35,029 nucleotides of DNA from Pseudomonadota bacterium. GTDB taxonomy: Bacteria > Pseudomonadota > Alphaproteobacteria > Caulobacterales > Caulobacteraceae. Position 1 is the stretch's first letter, and each line of letters opens with the position of its first letter. Shown here one piece after another: positions 1 to 7,527 of the stretch. The translations under genes were made by a program, and so were the position numbers. The DNA is taken from positions 1-35,029 of the forward strand of contig JAEWDF010000072.1 in assembly GCA_023390245.1 (NCBI GenBank), in the 5' to 3' direction. The notes under the pieces were generated by a model. The model made no database searches, was not told the DNA's origin, and saw nothing but the letters and a program-made list of their open reading frames with translations.

Positions 1-167
1 GGTAGCTAAGTATGGAATAGATAACCGCTGAAAGCATCTAAGCGGGAAACTAACCTCAAAACAAGGCTTCGCTGAGGATCGTGGAAGACTACCACGTTGA
101 TAGGCCAGGTGTGGAAGCGCGGTGACGCGTGTAGCTTACTGGTACTAATAATCCGATCGGTTTGATC
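1..167 (+). rRNA. 23S ribosomal RNA, 3' end (partial)
   Basis: The window opens inside the last domain of 23S rRNA. Recognisable conserved pieces include the helix around 'aaagcatctaagcggga' and the 3'-terminal 'ggtactaataatccgatcgg' segment typical of alphaproteobacteria. The 5' part lies outside the window. The exact 3' end is estimated from where conservation normally stops. The spacer to the 5S gene (about 168-289) contains no recognisable tRNA. Confidence 0.93.
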
Positions 168-270
168 GTTTCTCAGCAAAACTCATTCGATGATCGCTTC
201 ATTGACCGAAGCGATCTCCGACAATGTCTTCTTCACTTGGTCTCAAGCAGCGCGCAGCGCTGACAGGCCA

Positions 271-426
271 AGAAACTATGTGTCTGGTTGACCTGGTGGC
301 TATGTCGGAGGTTCCCCACCCGATCCCATTCCGAACTCGGTCGTTAAGCCCTCCAGAGCCAATGGTACTTCGTCTTAAGGCGCGGGAGAGTAGGTCGCCG
401 CCGGGTCTACCAGACACATAGTTTCT
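271..426 (+). repeat. Perfect 18-bp inverted repeat enclosing the 5S gene
   Basis: Bases 271-288 (agaaactatgtgtctggt) are the exact reverse complement of 409-426. In the transcript they would extend the 5S terminal helix into a long processing stem, like precursor stems cleaved by RNase III or RNase E. The pairing is read directly from the sequence; the processing role is inferred from other bacterial rRNA operons. Confidence 0.85.
290..407 (+). rRNA. rrf: 5S ribosomal RNA
   Basis: The conserved 5S core is plain: 'cacccgatcccattccgaac', 'aatggtacttcgtct' and 'gcgggagagtaggtcg'. The terminal helix pairs gacctgg (290-296) with ccgggtc (401-407). About 118 nt is the expected size. The mature ends are taken from that helix; the true termini could differ by a few bases. 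The gene sits in normal rRNA operon order, 23S then 5S then tRNA-fMet. Confidence 0.95.
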
Positions 427-461
427 CGAACCGTTCTTCCTTCCGATTTCCTGCCGTTTGC

Positions 462-538
<77 letters not shown>

Positions 539-722
539 TTGACACCGACACCCTCGAAGCCTCGACTTCGGGGGTGTTGCTGTATCTGACGCCAAGCCGG
601 TCCAGGATGGCTCTGAACTCGCCGTGGAGCGCCGCGTGGACCTCGCCACGCCGGTCGCCGGGCATCAGCACGACCCGCTCGATCAGGGCCCTCAACCGTC
701 CGCCCGCCATGGATGCGGTCCA
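539..722 (-). pseudogene. Remnant of a serine site-specific recombinase, C-terminal end
   Basis: The minus strand encodes a stretch reading RLRALIERVVLMPGDRRGEV and then HAALHGEFRAILDRLG. This is the usual C-terminal pattern of large serine recombinases (LRxLIExVVLxPG...LxGELxxIL). Everything upstream, including the catalytic resolvase and recombinase domains, is missing; the frame instead joins an unrelated FAD/NAD(P)-binding fragment. Downstream the frame runs antisense through the tRNA-fMet gene without a stop of its own. A recombinase tail against a tRNA suggests the scar of an integrated element. The family assignment rests on about 35 residues. Confidence 0.55.
548..577 (+). terminator. 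Probable hairpin terminator of the rRNA operon
   Basis: ACACCCTCGAAG (548-559) pairs with CTTCGGGGGTGT (566-577) around a 6-base loop, with one G-T wobble. It lies 10 bases past the tRNA CCA end. There is no strong T-run after it (tgctgtat), so it may be a weak or factor-assisted terminator. Confidence 0.5.
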
Positions 723-1083
723 GCGCGGTCGCCGGCCTTGAACCAGGCCCAGCCGACGCGGATTGTCAGGCACGACCTTATCCAGAAGGGCGCGCAGATG
801 GGCGCCGTAGGTTCTGCGCGTGATGAACTCGCCGCTGGCCTGCCGCGCCAACCACTCCGAAAGGTGCGCCGACTCGTCGGGAAAGGCGCTCATGCTGTCC
901 AGGCGGACATTGAGCAGATGGTCGGCGTTGCCGGGGTCATAGGCCGTGCCTGGGCCGAGGGCGCTTCGGCGCTCCACCAGGGTCACGCGCTCGTTGGGTC
1001 AGCTTCACAGCAGATGGATCGCCGTCAGCAGGCCGCTGAAGCCGACGCCGATCACGATCACATGAGGCTGGGCGGACGCTCAT
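722..1083 (-). pseudogene. Remnant of an FAD/NAD(P)-binding protein, N-terminal end
   Basis: On the minus strand a dinucleotide-binding motif (HVIVIGVGFSGLLTAIHLL) is followed by two in-frame stops. The same frame then resumes with ERVTLVERRSALGPGTAYDP and DHLLNVRLDSMSAFPD. This is the start of the NAD_binding_9-type FAD-NAD(P)-binding family (normally GGGFSG and GPGTAY). A probable one-base shift separates the likely ATG at 1081-1083 from this frame. Only about 110 of the several hundred residues expected remain before the sequence switches to the recombinase fragment. With internal stops, a frameshift and a lost C-terminus, this is a dead gene. Confidence 0.75.
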
Positions 1084-1095
1084 CTGCGTTCTGGA

Positions 1096-2442
1096 TCAGA
1101 ACGTCTTGGTGATGTCGATGGCGCCGTAGACGGTGTCGCCTAGGCCCGTGGCGTTCGGCGCCTCGCGCAAGAAGCCTTCGTCGAACAGGACGGCGCCGCT
1201 GACCTCCAGCCGCAGCGATCGGGGAACCAGCCAGTAGCGGGCCTTGGTCTCCAACTGATAACCGGCGAACCGGCCGGAGCCGCCCGCGCTGTCGCGCACG
1301 CCGGTGCGCGCGAAGCTGTCACGCGCTTCCTGGAGCCACAAGGCGCGCGCGGAGACGAAGCCGTCCAGCCGATCACTCGGCTTGACCTGGATGCGCACGC
1401 CTGGCGCGCTGACATTGGATCTGTCCAGTGGACCGTAGAGAGCGCTGGGTCCGAAGTCACCCGTGCGCGACCCGTACAGAGGGTCGAAGCGATGGACCTT
1501 GTCGTCGGTCGGATCCTTGTCGCCGCTGGCGATGTCGTAGATCAGCGCCAGGCGCGGGTTCCAGGGGGCGTCGAAGGTGTAGCCCGCCTCCGCATGGACG
1601 AACCAGGCGCGGATGTCGAGGTCGGTCACGTCGGCGGCGGCGTTGGAGTTGCGCGCCGAGCCGCCTTGCCACGCGCCTTCCAGCTCGGCGTCCCAAGCCT
1701 TCTTGGCGGGGGCGCGGACGATGCGGCCGCCGGCGGTCCACAGGTCGCGGTTCCGCGTCGGCAGGTCCGCGGAATCGTCCTCCTTCAGCCCATAGAGATA
1801 GGCCTCAACCGTGGCGTCGCCGATCGCCTTGTTCCGGGCGTAGAACAGACCCCAGAAGCGAAGGTCGCCGCTTTCCTCGTCCCAGTCGTGGTGGTTGTCT
1901 AGCAGGGCCGGCAGGTCCGACGGCAGGCGGGTCTGAGGCAGGGTGTAGAAGGCGCTGAAGGCGTCGTCGCCGCGCTTCCAGTCGATCGACGCGCCCGTGA
2001 AGGCGGTGGTGACGTTGGGGTAGGCGCTGATCGCGACCAGCCGGCGCGAGCCCTGGTTCAGATAGAAGCGGCCGACGCGGACCTCGGTCTCCGAGCCGTC
2101 GCCCAGCCAATCTTCCGCATCGTAGCGGAGATGGAGGACGGGGACTTCGAAGGTGTTGACCTCGGACGTCGACAGGCTGGACCCCTCGTCGGCCTTCCAG
2201 CCCCGCGCATCGGTGAGTTCGCCGACCAGCGACAGCGCGCCCAGGTCCAGTTCGGCGCCCAACGACAGCTTGGTCGACAGGAACTGGTCCGAGGCGCTGC
2301 GGCCCGGGCGGTACTGGCCGCTCAGACTCTCATAGCGGGCGCGGGCGCTGCCGCTGAAGGTCAGCGGGCCGTCCTCGGACTGGGCCAGCGCGGGGGCGGC
2401 CAGCAGGGCGGCGGCGGACACGGTGATCGAAAACAGACGCAT
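1096..2442 (-). CDS. AlgE-like (alginate export family) outer-membrane porin
   Basis: This 448-residue protein begins with a signal peptide (MRLFSITVSAAALLAAPALA, then QS) and ends in phenylalanine (DITKTF), as outer-membrane beta-barrels do. The body alternates short amphipathic strands with acidic turns (FSGSARARYESL, SLVGELTDARGW, VRVGRFYLNQGSRRL), matching the alginate export domain family of 16-18-strand porins. A GAGG-type ribosome site precedes the ATG. It lies 66 bases downstream of cysA on the same strand, so it could be read through from the sulfate operon. No alginate genes are nearby, so I infer an anion uptake channel, perhaps for sulfate or organosulfur compounds. The family call is fairly sure; the substrate is not. 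Confidence 0.75.
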   Translation of the reverse strand: MRLFSITVSAAALLAAPALAQSEDGPLTFSGSARARYESLSGQYRPGRSASDQFLSTKLSLGAELDLGALSLVGELTDARGWKADEGSSLSTSEVNTFEVPVLHLRYDAEDWLGDGSETEVRVGRFYLNQGSRRLVAISAYPNVTTAFTGASIDWKRGDDAFSAFYTLPQTRLPSDLPALLDNHHDWDEESGDLRFWGLFYARNKAIGDATVEAYLYGLKEDDSADLPTRNRDLWTAGGRIVRAPAKKAWDAELEGAWQGGSARNSNAAADVTDLDIRAWFVHAEAGYTFDAPWNPRLALIYDIASGDKDPTDDKVHRFDPLYGSRTGDFGPSALYGPLDRSNVSAPGVRIQVKPSDRLDGFVSARALWLQEARDSFARTGVRDSAGGSGRFAGYQLETKARYWLVPRSLRLEVSGAVLFDEGFLREAPNATGLGDTVYGAIDITKTF

Positions 2443-2508
2443 GGCGGCCTCATTAATCTATCAAGTCAGTAGGATATTAAGGCGCGGCTTGGCGCCCGGC
2501 GGCACACT

Positions 2509-3537
2509 TCACTCTTTGAACAGGTGGATGAGGTCGGGTCGTAGCCGCACCGTCTGGCCGGCTACGAGTTCGGAAATGGGGTCGTGGGCTGGGCGCTCGA
2601 GATCCAGCGCCTGTCCTTCGATCTCGATGCCGACGCGGGTGCGGGGGCCGCGCGGGCTGACCGTCAGAACCCGGGTCTCCAGCCCCTCTTCCGACAGGAT
2701 CAGATCCTCGCCGCGAACCGCCAGCACGACGGGGCCGACCGGCGACCCTTCGGGCGCGGGCGCGCGCCAGCCGTCGACCGCCAGGACGCCATCGACGACC
2801 TCGCCCGGCAGGTGGACCGCGCCGCCCAGAAAGTCGTGCACGAAGGCCGAGGCCGGGTGCTGATACAGGTCCAGCGGCGTCGCGACCTGCTCGATCCGGC
2901 CGTCCTTCAGGATGGCCACACGGTCCGCCAGGTCCAGGGCCTCTTCCTGGTCGTGGGTGACGAAGACTGTGGTGACGCCGGTTTCGTTATGGATGTGGCG
3001 CAGCCAGCGGCGCAGTTCGCGGCGCACCTTGGCGTCCAGCGCGCCGAACGGCTCGTCCAGCAGCAGCAAGCGCGGCTGGATGGCCAGGGCCCGCGCCAGG
3101 GCGACGCGCTGGCGTTGTCCCCCGGACAACTGGGCCGGATAGCGCTTCTCCAGCCCCTCCAGCTGGACCAGTCGCAACAACTCCGACACCCGCGCGGCGA
3201 TGTCCGCCCTGGACGGACGTTGTCCACGCGGCCGCACCTTCAGGCCGAAGGCGATGTTGTCGGCCACCGTCATGTGCCGGAACAGGGCGTAATGCTGGAA
3301 CACCAGCCCGACGCGGCGCTGCCTCGGGGTCTGGACCAGGAAGTCCTCGCCGTCGAAGGCCACGGCGCCGGCGTCAGGCCGGTCCAGCCCCGCCATGATG
3401 CGCAGAAGGGTGGTCTTGCCGGAGCCCGAAGGGCCGAGCAGCGCCAGGAACTCGCCTTCCCCAACCTCCAGGTCGATGGCGTCCAGCGCGGTGAAACCCC
3501 GGAAGGTCTTGGTCAGGTTCTGAATGGACAGGGGCAT
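2509..3537 (-). CDS. cysA: Sulfate/thiosulfate ABC transporter ATP-binding subunit CysA
   Basis: CysA hydrolyses ATP on the cytoplasmic face to power sulfate import through CysT/CysW. The 342-residue protein shows every ABC landmark: Walker A GPSGSGKT (35-42), Q-loop Q81, signature LSGGQ (137-141), Walker B LLLLDEP (157-163) and H-loop H195. A C-terminal beta-rich regulatory region of about 110 residues follows, as in CysA and MalK. The start ATG is one base past the cysW stop, so translation is probably coupled. The order sbp-cysT-cysW-cysA is the classical sulfate set. Family members can also carry molybdate or other oxyanions, but the neighbours favour sulfate. Confidence 0.93.
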   Translation of the reverse strand: MPLSIQNLTKTFRGFTALDAIDLEVGEGEFLALLGPSGSGKTTLLRIMAGLDRPDAGAVAFDGEDFLVQTPRQRRVGLVFQHYALFRHMTVADNIAFGLKVRPRGQRPSRADIAARVSELLRLVQLEGLEKRYPAQLSGGQRQRVALARALAIQPRLLLLDEPFGALDAKVRRELRRWLRHIHNETGVTTVFVTHDQEEALDLADRVAILKDGRIEQVATPLDLYQHPASAFVHDFLGGAVHLPGEVVDGVLAVDGWRAPAPEGSPVGPVVLAVRGEDLILSEEGLETRVLTVSPRGPRTRVGIEIEGQALDLERPAHDPISELVAGQTVRLRPDLIHLFKE

Positions 3538-3538
3538 T

Positions 3539-4381
3539 CTAGTGTCGCCTCGTGGCGGCCAGTTCGTCGGCGAAGCGCCATTCCAGCAGGCTCTTGATCA
3601 GCAGGGTGACCAGAGCCAGGCCCGCCAGCACCGTGGCGGTCGCGAAGGCGCCGACGAAGTCATATTCGTTGTAAAGAATCTCGACGTGCAGCGGCAGGGT
3701 ATTGGTCAGGCCCCGGATATGGCCCGAGACAACCGACACCGCGCCGAACTCGCCCATGGCGCGGGCATTGCACAGCAGAACACCGTACAGCAGCGCCCAG
3801 CGCACGTTGGGCAGGGTGACGCGAGAGAAGATGGCCCACGGGCCGGCGCCCAGGGTCACGGCCGCCAGCTCCTCGTCGGCGCCCTGCTGCTGCATCAGCG
3901 GGATCAGCTCGCGCGCCACGAATGGCAGGGTCACCAGGATGGTCGCCAGCACCAGGCCCGTGACGGTGAAGATGACCCGCACGCCGAGCGCATCCAGCAG
4001 CGGCGCGAACCATCCGGCCGTGCCGAACAGCAGAACCCAGACCAGGCCGGAGATGACCGGCGAGACCGAGAAGGGCAGGTCGATCAGGGTGGTCAGCAGC
4101 GCCTTGCCGCGAAACTCGTAGCGGGTGATGCACCAGGCGGCGGCCAGGCCGAAGACGGCGTTCAACGGCACCGATATGGCGGCGACCAGCAGGGTCAGCC
4201 GCACGGCCGACCAAGCGTCCGGCTCGTCGAAGGCCTGCAGGAAACCCTCCAGCCCGCGCCGGAAGGCTTCGGCGAACACCATGCCGAGCGGCAGCAGCAC
4301 GACCAGCGCCAGCCACAACAGGGCGACGCCGATCAGGATCGGAGCCAGACCGCGAATGGGGGAACGGCGGACGGCGCTCAC
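3539..4381 (-). CDS. cysW: Sulfate ABC transporter permease CysW
   Basis: This 280-residue inner-membrane permease has about six hydrophobic segments, starting with GLAPILIGVALLWLALVVLL. The cytoplasmic EAA loop that docks on the ATPase is seen in DEELAAVTLGAGPWAIFSRV. It pairs with CysT to form the sulfate channel. Its ATG overlaps the cysT stop by 4 bases (4378-4381), and cysA starts one base after its own stop, so the operon is tightly coupled. Length and family match CysW, and position in the operon separates it from CysT. Confidence 0.92.
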   Translation of the reverse strand: MSAVRRSPIRGLAPILIGVALLWLALVVLLPLGMVFAEAFRRGLEGFLQAFDEPDAWSAVRLTLLVAAISVPLNAVFGLAAAWCITRYEFRGKALLTTLIDLPFSVSPVISGLVWVLLFGTAGWFAPLLDALGVRVIFTVTGLVLATILVTLPFVARELIPLMQQQGADEELAAVTLGAGPWAIFSRVTLPNVRWALLYGVLLCNARAMGEFGAVSVVSGHIRGLTNTLPLHVEILYNEYDFVGAFATATVLAGLALVTLLIKSLLEWRFADELAATRRH

Positions 4382-5232
4382 GCTCGGCCCCGCCGCGCGA
4401 TGACCGCCTGGAGCCCGTTGAGCGTCAGCAGGATCAGGAAGGACAGGGCCAGCATGGCCAGGCCGATCGCGGCCGCGCCGGCGTAGTTGAACTGCTCCAG
4501 CTGGATGACGACCAGCAGGGGCGCGATCTCGGACCTCAGCGGCATGTTGCCGGCGATGAAGATGACCGAGCCGTACTCGCCCACCGCCCGGGCGAAGGCG
4601 AGGCCCGCGCCCGAGATCAGCGCCGGCAGCAGGGCGGGCAGGACCACCAGCCGCGCCCGCTGGAACGGCGTGGTGCCCAGGGTCTCGGCCGCCTCCTCGA
4701 TCTCGTGATCCAGATCCTCCAACACGGGCTGGACCGACCGCACGACGAAGGGCAGGCCGACGAAGATCAGGGCGATCAGCACGCCCAGCGGCGTATAGGC
4801 CACGCGCAGGCCCCAGTCGGTCAGCACCGACCCGACTGGTCCGTTCGGCGCATAGATGGCGGTCAGGGCGATACCGGCCACGGCCGTCGGCAGGGCGAAG
4901 GGCAGGTCCACCAGGGCGTCGATGACCCGCCTGCCGGGGAAGTCATAGCGGACCAGCACCCAGGCGAGGAGCAGCCCCATCACTGCGTTAATCAGGGCCG
5001 CCAGCCCGCCCGCGACGAAGCTGAGACGCAGCGCCGCCAGGGCGCGCGGGCTGGTCGCCGCCTCCCAAACCCCCGCCGGCCCCAGTTCCCACGGCCGCAC
5101 GATCAGCGCGGCCAGCGGGATCAGGACGATCAGCGACAGGTACAGAACGGTGAAGCCGAAGGTCAGGCCAAAGCCGGGCAGGACGCTCGGCTCCTTCCAA
5201 CGCCATCGTCGGAAAAGCGGAACAGCCGTCAC
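4378..5232 (-). CDS. cysT: Sulfate ABC transporter permease CysT
   Basis: CysT (also called CysU) is the partner permease of CysW. The 284 residues begin with a basic cytoplasmic stretch (FRRWRWKEP) and the family opening LPGFGLTFGFTVLYLSLIVL, and have about six membrane segments. The EAA loop reads EIEEAAETLGTTPFQRARLV, and GEYGSVIFIAGNMP is characteristic of CysT. The gene overlaps the sulfate-binding protein gene upstream by 4 bases and cysW downstream by 4 bases. Confidence 0.93.
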   Translation of the reverse strand: MTAVPLFRRWRWKEPSVLPGFGLTFGFTVLYLSLIVLIPLAALIVRPWELGPAGVWEAATSPRALAALRLSFVAGGLAALINAVMGLLLAWVLVRYDFPGRRVIDALVDLPFALPTAVAGIALTAIYAPNGPVGSVLTDWGLRVAYTPLGVLIALIFVGLPFVVRSVQPVLEDLDHEIEEAAETLGTTPFQRARLVVLPALLPALISGAGLAFARAVGEYGSVIFIAGNMPLRSEIAPLLVVIQLEQFNYAGAAAIGLAMLALSFLILLTLNGLQAVIARRGRA

Positions 5233-6245
5233 GCGCCGCTCGGCCGATAAATCCGGTCGAAGACGCCCCCGTCGGCGAAATGCTTGGCCTGGGCTTCCGG
5301 CCAGCCGCCGAAGTCGCCGATCGTGGCCAGCTCGAGCTGCGGGAACCGGCTGGCGAAGCGCTGGGCCACGGCGGCGTTGCGCGGCCGATAGTAGTTCTGC
5401 GCCACCAGAACCTGCGAAGGCTCTTCATACAGGAACTTCAGATAGGCTTCGGCGAGGGTGCGCGTGCCCTTCTGGTCAACGACCCGATCGACCACGGCCA
5501 CCGGCGGTTCGGCCAGGATGGAGAAGGGGGGCACGACGATATCGACCTTGTCCGGTCCCAGTTCCTCCACCGCCAGGAAGGCCTCGTTTTCCCAGGCCAG
5601 CAGAACATCGCCGATCTCGCGTTGCACGAAGGTCGTCGTCGACCCGCGCGCCCCCGTGTCCAGCACGGGAACATGGCGGAACAGTTCCGTCAGATAGGCG
5701 GTCGCTGTCGCTTCCGAGCCGCCGGGTCGGCGCAGGGCGTCGCCCCAGGCCGCCAGATAGTTCCAGCGCGCGCCGCCGGACGTCTTGGGGTTGGGCGTGA
5801 TAACCTGCACCCCCTGACGCACCAGATCAGGCCAGTCCCGGATGTTCTTCGGATTGCCCTTGCGGACCAGGAAGACGATCGTCGAGGTGTAGGGGCAGGC
5901 GTTGTCGGGCAGGCTGTCTGCCCAGCCTCGCCGCAGGAAGCCGCGCTCGGCGATGGCGTCGATGTCCGCAGCCAGCGCCAGGGTCACCACATCGGCCTGC
6001 AGACCATCGATGACGGCGCGCGCCTGCTTGCCCGACCCGCCATGGGACTGTTCCACATTGACCGAGCCCTGGCCCGTATCGCGCCAGTGGGTGGCGAACA
6101 GGCCGTTGTAGGCGCGATAGAGCTCACGCGTAGGGTCATAGGAGACGTTGAGCAGCGAAGCCCCAGCTTCGCCCCCGCCGCGCGGCGAGCACGCCGCCAG
6201 TGTGAAGGCTCCGCCCCCCATGAGCAGTCCGCGACGATGAAACAT
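5229..6245 (-). CDS. Sulfate-binding protein of the ABC transporter, apparent lipoprotein
   Basis: This 338-residue protein is the extracytoplasmic sulfate receptor that feeds CysT/CysW. Family signatures include LNVSYDPTRELYRAYN, QSHGGSGKQARAVIDGLQAD, GNPKNIRDWPDL and NPKTSGGARWNYLAAWG. The N-terminus reads MFHRRGLLMGGGAFTLAAC. The LAAC at 16-19 is a lipobox, so the protein is likely lipid-anchored at Cys19, whereas the classical Sbp/CysP is soluble and periplasmic. A GGGAGGA ribosome site sits 6 bases before the ATG. It is the first transport gene of the operon, 89 bases downstream of an Rrf2 regulator. I cannot tell Sbp-type from CysP-type (thiosulfate) by eye. Confidence 0.9.
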   Translation of the reverse strand: MFHRRGLLMGGGAFTLAACSPRGGGEAGASLLNVSYDPTRELYRAYNGLFATHWRDTGQGSVNVEQSHGGSGKQARAVIDGLQADVVTLALAADIDAIAERGFLRRGWADSLPDNACPYTSTIVFLVRKGNPKNIRDWPDLVRQGVQVITPNPKTSGGARWNYLAAWGDALRRPGGSEATATAYLTELFRHVPVLDTGARGSTTTFVQREIGDVLLAWENEAFLAVEELGPDKVDIVVPPFSILAEPPVAVVDRVVDQKGTRTLAEAYLKFLYEEPSQVLVAQNYYRPRNAAVAQRFASRFPQLELATIGDFGGWPEAQAKHFADGGVFDRIYRPSGA

Positions 6246-6334
6246 GGTCAGTCCTCCCTGCCTGTGATCGCAAGGGAACGCAGAAATGCCTATCTGCCAA
6301 GGGGGAGTTCGGAGAGGATTTCTGAAACGTGATC

Positions 6335-6769
6335 CTAGCTGAACTCTGCGAGAGCTGCGGGAACCTTCGCCAAATCGGCGATCGTATGGTCTTCCAAGAC
6401 CTCAGCCACCGCCGCGCGCGCCGCCGTCAGGCTTGGTCGGATCGCGCAGTTGCGAAGATCCTCGCACCCAGGGCAGGTCCGGGTCGAGTTGCGCGCCGCA
6501 CAGGGCGCCAGGGCGAGGGGGCCGTCCAGGCAGCGCAGCACGTCCGCGACCGTGATCGCCGATGCGGGCCGGGCCAGTTCATACCCTCCGGTGCGTCCCA
6601 TCCGGCTGTTGAGCAGGCCGTCGGTCTTGAGTTCGAGAAGGATCGCCTCGAGAAACTTACGGGGCGCCTTGGACCCTGCCGCGATAACGCTGATCGGCGC
6701 AGACATCGGGAATCGCTGCGCAAGGAAAATCAGAGCCTGAAGAGCGTACCGCGTTTTCATCGAAATCAT
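6335..6769 (-). CDS. Rrf2-family transcriptional regulator, cysteine-rich
   Basis: This 144-residue DNA-binding protein starts with the Rrf2 winged-helix pattern (MKTRYALQALIFLAQRF, then PRKFLEAILLELKTDGLLNSRMGRTGGYELARP). The C-terminal half carries cysteines 80, 90, 99, 102 and 108 around CAARNSTRTCPGCEDLRNC, the place where IscR/NsrR relatives bind an iron-sulfur cluster. It sits on the same strand just upstream of the sulfate-binding protein gene, so it probably controls sulfate uptake in response to sulfur or redox state, as CymR and related Rrf2 proteins control sulfur genes elsewhere. The ATG at 6769 has AAAGG seven bases upstream; the ATG four codons in (MKTRYA) is an alternative start. 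Target and cofactor are inferred. Confidence 0.85.
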   Translation of the reverse strand: MISMKTRYALQALIFLAQRFPMSAPISVIAAGSKAPRKFLEAILLELKTDGLLNSRMGRTGGYELARPASAITVADVLRCLDGPLALAPCAARNSTRTCPGCEDLRNCAIRPSLTAARAAVAEVLEDHTIADLAKVPAALAEFS

Positions 6770-7071
6770 GATCTGACCTTTGTGGCGGGGCAGAGCTACC
6801 GAGGCAAGATCGGAGAGGTTTGGCCATTGCAGAGGCGGGCAGCATCACCCATGGAGCCGCCGCAGCCGGCCTTTCGCTTTCGGCGGCGAGCCAGAGGCTG
6901 CTCGGATGACGCGCGTGGTCGTGGCGTTCCCGTGACGTACCTGTCCGATAGGGCTTCCTTCCATTCCAATGAAAGGATCACACCATCAAAACATGGGATC
7001 AAACACCGAGCCGCCGAACCGCCGAACCTTGCTTCGGACCGAACGTTGGATGAGAAATCCAAGAGGAAACC
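6770..7071. other. Intergenic region between the divergent Rrf2 and VOC genes
   Basis: About 300 bases separate the two divergent genes. I see no RNA gene, no convincing coding remnant and no strong palindrome. A six-base direct repeat (ggatca, near 6976 and 6999) and a tandem gccgaaccgcc-type repeat near 7010-7026 are the only visible features. Promoters for both genes must lie here but I cannot place them. Confidence 0.5.
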
Positions 7072-7443
7072 ATGTTCAAGCCTGAAGGCTACAACAGCCT
7101 TTCGCCGTACCTCATCGTCGATGACGCGCAGGCGGCGGCCGATTTCATCAAGGCGGTCTTCGACGTCGAACCCCATTCCGTGCACCGCGCCGACGATGGA
7201 GGCATCGCGCACGCCGAGGTCTGGATCGACGATACGATCCTGATGTTCGGCCAGTGGAAGGGCAGCGGCGCGGTCGCCCATGTCCACGTCTATGTTCCGG
7301 ACGTCCGCGACAGTTTCGAGCGCGCCCGCAAGGCCGGCGGCACGGTCGTCCAGGAACCTATCCGCAAGCAGGACCCGGACCTGCGCGGCGGCGTCGTCGA
7401 TCCCAGCGGTACGACATGGTGGCTCTCGACGCGGCAGGGTTGA
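7072..7443 (+). CDS. VOC-superfamily (glyoxalase/PhnB-like) protein
   Basis: This 123-residue protein has the two beta-alpha-beta-beta-beta halves of the vicinal oxygen chelate fold. The pattern YNSLSPYLIVDDAQAAADFIKAVFD opens it, then HAEVWIDDTILMFGQ and AHVHVYVPDVRDSFERARKAGG follow, and it closes with DPSGTTWWLSTR. It is closest to PhnB/YdcJ-style members (COG2764), many of which have no known substrate. An AGAGG ribosome site lies just before the ATG. It stands alone between genes on the other strand. Glyoxalase, dioxygenase or antibiotic-binding activity is possible; none can be chosen from sequence. Confidence 0.85.
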   Translation: MFKPEGYNSLSPYLIVDDAQAAADFIKAVFDVEPHSVHRADDGGIAHAEVWIDDTILMFGQWKGSGAVAHVHVYVPDVRDSFERARKAGGTVVQEPIRKQDPDLRGGVVDPSGTTWWLSTRQG

Positions 7444-7527
7444 TCCCGTCTTGGCCGAACGGTTTCAGCGAACCCGGCGATCACCGACTGGGTTGGCTCT
7501 GGAAGAGACTGCGCTGACAGCGGTCGG

